A stretch of 64,000 nucleotides of DNA, taken from contig CASHTG010000020.1 in the NCBI GenBank assembly GCA_949357655.1, forward strand, positions 620,001-684,000, read 5' to 3'. The notes beneath the pieces were generated by a model that did no database searches, was not told the DNA's origin, and worked only from the letters and a program-made list of their open reading frames with translations. Below, one piece after another: positions 58,401-64,000 of this stretch (position 1 is its first letter; the number at the start of each line of letters is the position of its first letter). A program made the translations under genes and the position numbers. Source of the DNA: Parascedosporium putredinis (taxonomy: Eukaryota > Ascomycota > Sordariomycetes > Microascales > Microascaceae).

Positions 58401-61400
58401 AGGGGACGGGTTGGCGCAAGAAATGGGGTGGCAACACGGGGACGGGAGCGGAAACCGCGGGAGGGGAGAGGAAAGCGGAGAGGCTTCCAGCCTCATCGAA
58501 AGCACGTTCATGGCCTGTTGGACTATTCTCTCGCTTAAGAGAAGACCATGTCAGTTGGAGGCGGAGGAAACGTGGCAAGGTAGGAGGGAGGGGAAGAGTT
58601 GATACCTCGTCAATGCTGTTGGAGACCTGCAGCCTAAGAGCAAAAGGAGAAGAGATAATAGCTAATAGATCGAGAGCGAATGGTCGGCGAGCACATCCAA
58701 TGAGCATTTAGCTGCCGGACAAGGCCCCCGGCGACCTTGTCGGGGTCGGAAGAAAAACGGTCGAGAGAACCTAGACGTTGAAGTTCTCATATTGTGTGTA
58801 ATATTAATTGCATGGGTGCAGAGATAAAAAGACACTAGAGACATTGTCGACAGTTGCGTATCGACCTCGTTCACCTCGCCACCCCTTCACTTCTGGATGG
58901 TGAGTGTTGTGCACGCGGGGAGCTGGGGGAGGGCACCAGGGAGGGGATGGTGTCGAGATAGAGGGGCCGCATTCCCTTGTGTGTCCACCAGGCGCTTTTC
59001 CATCTAACGCTAATTGCTTGAATGCTCGAAAGCGGAGGCCCGGAACCACCCCCGTCGCTTCACCTTGCATTGAACCCTCCTCTCTCGATGGAGTGGAGTG
59101 CCTCCGGCCAAGTACGAAGTACTTCGTACAAAGAGGAGAGGCTCTCGAAGCCTGCCCGAGTTGCATCGGGGAGGGGTGGAAAAAGGTGAAGCGATGCGCC
59201 CCTAGCTGCTGGCTGCGACGAGAAAAATCGAGACACACACCTGCTCACCCTTGACCCTTGTCTCTTGACCAGGTCCGATCCAACACAGAACATTGATGGA
59301 CCAGTATCGGGCAACAGTCACTTGTCGCTCCGTGCTGGCAGCTTCATGGCTGTTAGATGTATCCTTTTTTGAGCATTTGAAGACTCCATTGTTCCTTCAA
59401 AGATGGGAGAAAGGCCAAGCCAAGCTTAGCGCCGCATAAGCTCGTCCGAACCATACCCCATCAAGCCAGAGAGACTCCCAATTTCACTCAGGCGGACTGT
59501 CGAAATAAGCTTACAAGATTGGCTAGCTAGAGGCGATCATACCAATTTTGTTTTCTTCTTTTTGTTCCGCCTTCCTGCGAAAGGCTCGCACAAGCATCCA
59601 CGAGCAGTGGTTCTTTGCTTGGCCTTGGTCTCCCACTAATTTAAGATGAGGGAATCTTTAGAAATTTTAATTGACTAGTACCGGTAAGGCTACGAGCTAA
59701 TCATCACAACGTCAACGTCCAACCTGCCCCGAGGCGTCGGGGACTGACGTCGGAGAAAGGCGGAACGTTGAAATCCGATGGGCCACTCCTTCTTGCACTC
59801 TGCTCACGATGATAAACCCACACCTCTCGATAAACCCTCATGAGAAATGCCAGAGATGCAGGCGACAGGGGCAAAAGTGGGTAATCGGGCGTGGAGAATA
59901 TGACGAGTCGTCAATCATTATCCGCCTCCATTATCGAGTTCTCGATTCTTGTCTTTCCTCTCCACGAAAGGGGGTCCATCGCCGAGGAGAGAAGAAAGTC
60001 CATCAAGATATCCATACCCTCTAACCTTCGTACCTAGCTCAGAGGATGCTGTCAGCACCAACAGCATGAGCTTAAGAATGGCGAGCACTTCCGGTTCGCC
60101 CAACCAAACTCCTTGTGCAGCTCCCCGCGGGCGCGAATGGCGCCACTGACCGTAACCCCTCCGGTCGGCACAAAACTTCACGGACTCGGGGAGGAGCGGG
60201 AAGTGGAGGCCCAGGCCGAGCTTTTCTTCCTCTCATTCTTTGGGCGGCGGTACTTGTAAGGGCGAGGAGCCGAATCCTCCTTTGGGGCCGTGGTCACTGT
60301 TTGCTGGCCCAGCCCGGATATGCCACATGCACGTGGTGGACGACAAATCCGCATGCAGAATAATATTGGAAATGGCCCGAACGGAAATGTGGGAAGAGAA
60401 GGGTGGGAGGGTGGGAAACACGACAAGGTACATGGCCTCGTGGTGGCTTTCCTCGCTGTCACCCCTCTGGAGGCGCCACGGACACACCAAGATGCCAGCC
60501 AGACGTCGCCCCCGTTTCCCATCATTGGCCCATGGTGACGCACACATGGTCGTCTCCTCTACCGGGGCGCCCAATAGATTTCTCTCCTATTTACCGACGT
60601 GCAGCTGCCTCCGCGAAGATCGGGGGTGGGAGGGACGGCCGCGATTTCCTCCTTCCCCTTCTTCTTACCCTTGGGCCGGCCCGGAGAAGAATCTCGTCGA
60701 GAGAGAGAGAGACCCCTTCACAATCTTGACAACTTTGACACCTGCTTTACCGAGTCTCGATGGATGGAAGACCGGGGATGACATGAGGCCAGATGAGTTG
60801 GAGGTACGTTACATGGAGGCAGAACCCCGGTGCATGGTTTTCGCGGCTCGCCTCGAGCTTGGCCAGGGGATGACTGCGGATAACACGGCCTCTGGGGCGT
60901 CGAAATGGCCATTTTCCAATTCAAGCAATCCCCAAAACAGCGTCCCGTAGGTTGGCTCCCACCATGCTAAACCTTTGCCAGCTCGAGGGCAACACGAACA
61001 AGTCTTCAAGGAGGAAAGGCGGGGGCCATTGACACCGACAATGAACCGCCGATAAAAGGAGAAGGGAGGATTATTGTTTTTCTTCTTGCCTTTCACGGAT
61101 CCGAGTCGCTCGCTTCTTTTCTAGGCTGGCTTCTGCAAGTGTCAAGATGAGGCAATGATTGACAGCGCCAGTGTTGAAGAGGAAGGCAGGATGGGACAAG
61201 GAATCGTCGCCGGGCTGAGTTGTCGGGAAAAGCGGGCTACCATTGTCTTCCAGATCAGGAATGGTGCAAGGCCGGCCGGAAGGTAGCGGGCAGAATTGGC
61301 AATCTTGGCAATCATCCCTCAAGGGACCTTCTGTCTCTTCGAAGCAAAGCCCTTCCCTGAATCACGCGTGCAACCCTAGCTAAGCCAGGTTGGTATTCCA

Positions 61401-63608
61401 AGTACGAGAAAGCAGGAGCTGGAAATCCAACGGCTTGGTCTTGTTCGGCAAGCGCGGAGCGGGATTGGGCCCGGAGCTGGGAAAGTGAGGTAGGAAATGG
61501 GAGAGTTGATCCTGGACCGACCTAATGCTTTTGTGGACGGAACAGGTGGAGGGGCAAAAAGAAAGTTGAGATGAGAATTATCAGTCAAGATGACTTCAAC
61601 CGCTAACGCCCCAGTCGTCGAGCTCTTAGTGCCACGAACGTGCGGTGCGAGAACAAGCCTTGTCTGCAAAGTGGTTGCTAGATTGAGGACCCTCCCAACA
61701 GCAAATCTATCATGGGGCAGTGCTTGAGACACGACAAGCTACCCTGTCGCCCTACTATCATGCCCTACGTATATTATCGCATTGCTAATGGTGATCGGGG
61801 CAGCGTGAGGTTGTCGATAAATCGAAATACAGTCGAATTTCTGCGTAATGCCCTGAACTCTAAGGCCACTTGGCGGCAGGCATTGCTGTTCGCCTGTATG
61901 TGTTGCTGCAAACGCTCAAGCTCGACAGAGCCTGCGTGGGGTGTTTACTTCTCTTCTCATTTGCTCGAGGACAAGATGATAGAGATGGGGTTAGATGAGG
62001 ATGGGGGTCCTGAGTTAGCACTGCATCGTGCCGCTGCTTTGAGCCTTCGACAGGGTAATTTCAAAAAGTTGGAAATGGAGGCGACGCTATTCCCAGCACG
62101 CCGGAACCTGACGTTACAAGACATGAACAATAATCAAAATACAGGCGCTAAGAAGCACACTCCTCATGTGTGCTTGTGTGCTGTTCACGAGGACAAGGAG
62201 CAGAGGCTGGGCACGCTGGGACTGTTTCCGAAAAAGGAGAAGTGACCAAAAGAAGGAGTGTAGTGTAGTCGATGTGCAGCGAATACGAGAGGCAGCAGAG
62301 CATCACTCAGCGTGCAGGGTTGGACCAGCCCACCCTCAAATGGGTTGATGCGGGTGGGGGAAGGGTTGGAAAAGAAAGCGCCGGCGGGGAGAAACTGAAG
62401 GATCATAAACTGCCCAGCCAGGACAACTCCAGCCGCATTGGCATGTTGGCATCGCAATGACCCGTACGATGCCCGATAGTTAGATAGCGCTGTGCACCAG
62501 GAGACGCTTTCATCAAGAGTGCTAACGGCCTAGGGTGTGAAGTTGTTGAGAAGAGGCCGGGCATGTTCAATGTTCTTTTCGTTCATCATCCCAGGATGGA
62601 AACTGAGCATTAGGAGCAGGCCGGTTTCTGGTCCGTTCTTCGGAGCTAGTGTAAAGTACAAGAAGATTTATGACCGTTTTTGGTTTACTGGGCTGGAAGC
62701 TTCAGCGCCCTATTACACTAAATCAAATCCGATCAAGTTGATCCTGGCGGAATTGCCGCAACATTTCCCTAATGAATCTTAGCCGGTGGTGGCTTGTTCT
62801 AGTGGACTTACTCTGACTCCGGATTAATAGGGAACCCTTGACTGCACGTGCTGGTTGTGAACAGCACACGTACTGAACACTGAACTAATTTGATCAGTTC
62901 CCGTGGGAAAACGTCATCAAGGCGGCACCGGTCCCGTACCAGTGCCGAGCGGTCAAACTTACAATTGCCCGTCATAGTCGACTCACAGCGGAGAAAAGTA
63001 CTTGGAACACGCAACATTACCTTCGGGGGTCCAATTGTCCGAGGGAAATCGGTGAATAATATTGGCATGATGCGAGCAGATGGAATGCGGAGAGGCCAAC
63101 TGCAACACGCAAAGATCCTGGCCGGACCCCCACCCGTACCAGTTTTCCCTGAAAAGCATTCTGCCTGCTGGCTGTCCACCCTCGCTCTTTGAGCGTTAGC
63201 TGATTGATGCCTTGGAGGGTAAGGGTAGGGCGGGGACTTTTAGTATACCGCGTTAGTGGCTTGGTACAGAGCTAGCTGTGCCGAAGTACTTCATCGATTC
63301 TTTTGTTCCTCGGTCTTTTATTCCTTTTATTTTTCTTTCGTTTTTGGTCATTCCCCAGACGAGTTCGCTCCGGTCCCCGCAAGAACACAGACAATAGCCT
63401 CGAATATCGTGCTCTTTCAGTGGTGTTGAGGTGTGTCGTGGTCGTGGTCGAGGGAAAAGTTTAAGCTCGTCGACAACGAAGGGAAGAAGTGCGCGCCGTG
63501 AGCTACCGCGTTACTTTGTTCTACTTGTAGATTCGCCCCTCTTTCTCGTCTTTTTCTTTCTTTCTGTCTTTTTCTTTCTTTTTCTGACGGGTTCTGGAAA
63601 GAATTGAA
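52454..63608. other. About 11 kb without a recognised gene
   Basis: Only ORFs without family features are present. The longest is 60240-60950 (plus), with Trp/Arg-rich random-looking composition. Others are 61712-62245 (plus, 177 codons, ATG with A at -3) and 56062-56424 (minus, no ATG start). The stretch about 55.2-57 kb looks AT-richer than the rest. No transposon, terminal repeat or RNA gene was identified by eye. A tRNA-like T-arm at about 55058-55085 is not part of a full tRNA. A palindrome lies at 59112-59129. Confidence 0.4.
59112..59129. repeat. Perfect 18-bp palindrome containing the GTACTTCGTAC element
   Basis: GTACGAAGTACTTCGTAC equals its reverse complement. The half GTACTTCGTAC also occurs at 16199-16209, and related TACGAAGTAC at about 5374-5383. 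It may be a dispersed short element or regulator site; chance cannot be excluded for the halves. Confidence 0.6.
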
Positions 63609-64000
63609 ATGGACAAGAATGGCCAGCAGGATTCTCCGGCCGGAACGAAGTACCCAAACGAAGATAAGCATGCCAGGTGTCGTACAGTTAGGGTTGTGGA
63701 GAAAACCCCTGATGAGGAATCCTTCATCGCTCCCATCTTTTTGGAAGGTTCGTCCAAGAAGCCCCTAAAGCAAGCTAATGCTGATATTTTCTTCAGGGCG
63801 GACCAGGCTCCAATTGGCCACCAACCATCCAAAGGAGCGAGAAGGAAGAGGCGAAGGAGAGGGAGAGGGGTTGTCCCATCCTCCTCTCGGTTCCGCCAGA
63901 GCGAAGGAACAACTGAGAAACTGTACCTGTCTCGATGAAGCTAGCGTCCGGGGCAAGGAAGGCTTGGCCGAAGATGAGCGTCTTCAATCCACCCTGGACA
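63609..64000 (+). CDS. 5' part of an unrecognised gene running off the right edge
   Basis: ATG 63609 follows a CT-rich leader (63533-63585) and has a reasonable context (GAAATGG). Exon 1 is 63609-63747 (46 codons plus one base). The intron 63748-63796 is only 49 bases but has a GCTAATGCT branch-like site and a TTTCTTCAG acceptor. Exon 2 then stays open to the end of the window. Its residues are hydrophilic and charged (EGRGEGEGEG, LDEASVRGKEGLAEDERL), with a two-cysteine NCTCLD segment. No domain is recognised in about 113 residues. Reading straight through without the intron gives a stop at 63936-63938, so the splice is the better model. The donor GTTCGT is weak. Function unknown. Confidence 0.5.

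Noticed and set aside
60240..60950. 236-codon ORF
   Set aside because: Begins without ATG, composition is irregular, and no homologous pattern was seen. Not listed as a gene.

Overview
This is nuclear DNA of a filamentous ascomycete (Pezizomycotina, most likely a Sordariomycete). The genes carry short GT..AG introns with CTAAC/CTGAC-like branch sites, starts sit in A-at-minus-3 contexts behind CT-rich leaders, and the families are typically fungal: Zn(II)2Cys6 regulators, a HET-domain protein, RTA1, a LaeA-like methyltransferase, AzgA and NAT purine permeases, a GH43 enzyme and a CBM18 protein. Nothing bacterial, viral or CRISPR-like was seen.

Layout. 0-9 kb: the tail of an alpha/beta hydrolase, an EBP-type sterol isomerase, a Zn2Cys6 regulator, an RTA1 membrane protein and a HET-domain gene. 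10.7-15.1 kb: a ten-exon LaeA-like methyltransferase and a PQ-loop membrane protein. 17.7-26.5 kb: two purine transporters in the same orientation, AzgA-type and UapA/UapC-type. 26.8-36.7 kb: a secreted alpha/beta hydrolase, a second Zn2Cys6 regulator, an endonuclease/exonuclease/phosphatase-family enzyme, a secreted GH43 glycosidase and a zinc-type MDR oxidoreductase. 37.5 kb: the remnant of a NACHT/NLR gene. 41.6-52.5 kb: a secreted expansin-like protein, a secreted alpha-carbonic anhydrase, a small uncharacterised candidate, the spliceosomal protein SmF and a secreted three-domain chitin-binding protein with an 18-unit Glu-Thr-Pro repeat. 52.5-63.6 kb: about 11 kb without a recognisable gene. 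From 63.6 kb a spliced gene runs off the right edge.

The main technical observation is that most of the longer conserved genes appear frameshifted. Nearly every break can be explained by one or two bases missing at a short C or G run. The AzgA gene alone has seven such sites (eight bases) within about 1 kb. Adding them back gives whole-codon lengths and unbroken family homology. I therefore annotate these as functional genes seen through consensus errors, not as pseudogenes. The exception is the NLR remnant, which is truly fragmentary.

In function the window mixes housekeeping (SmF, sterol isomerase), purine scavenging, secreted carbohydrate-active or cell-wall proteins (GH43, expansin-like, CBM18) suggesting a plant-associated or saprotrophic life, and self/non-self recognition elements (HET, NLR remnant). 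I see no convincing biosynthetic gene cluster and no clearly new multi-gene system.
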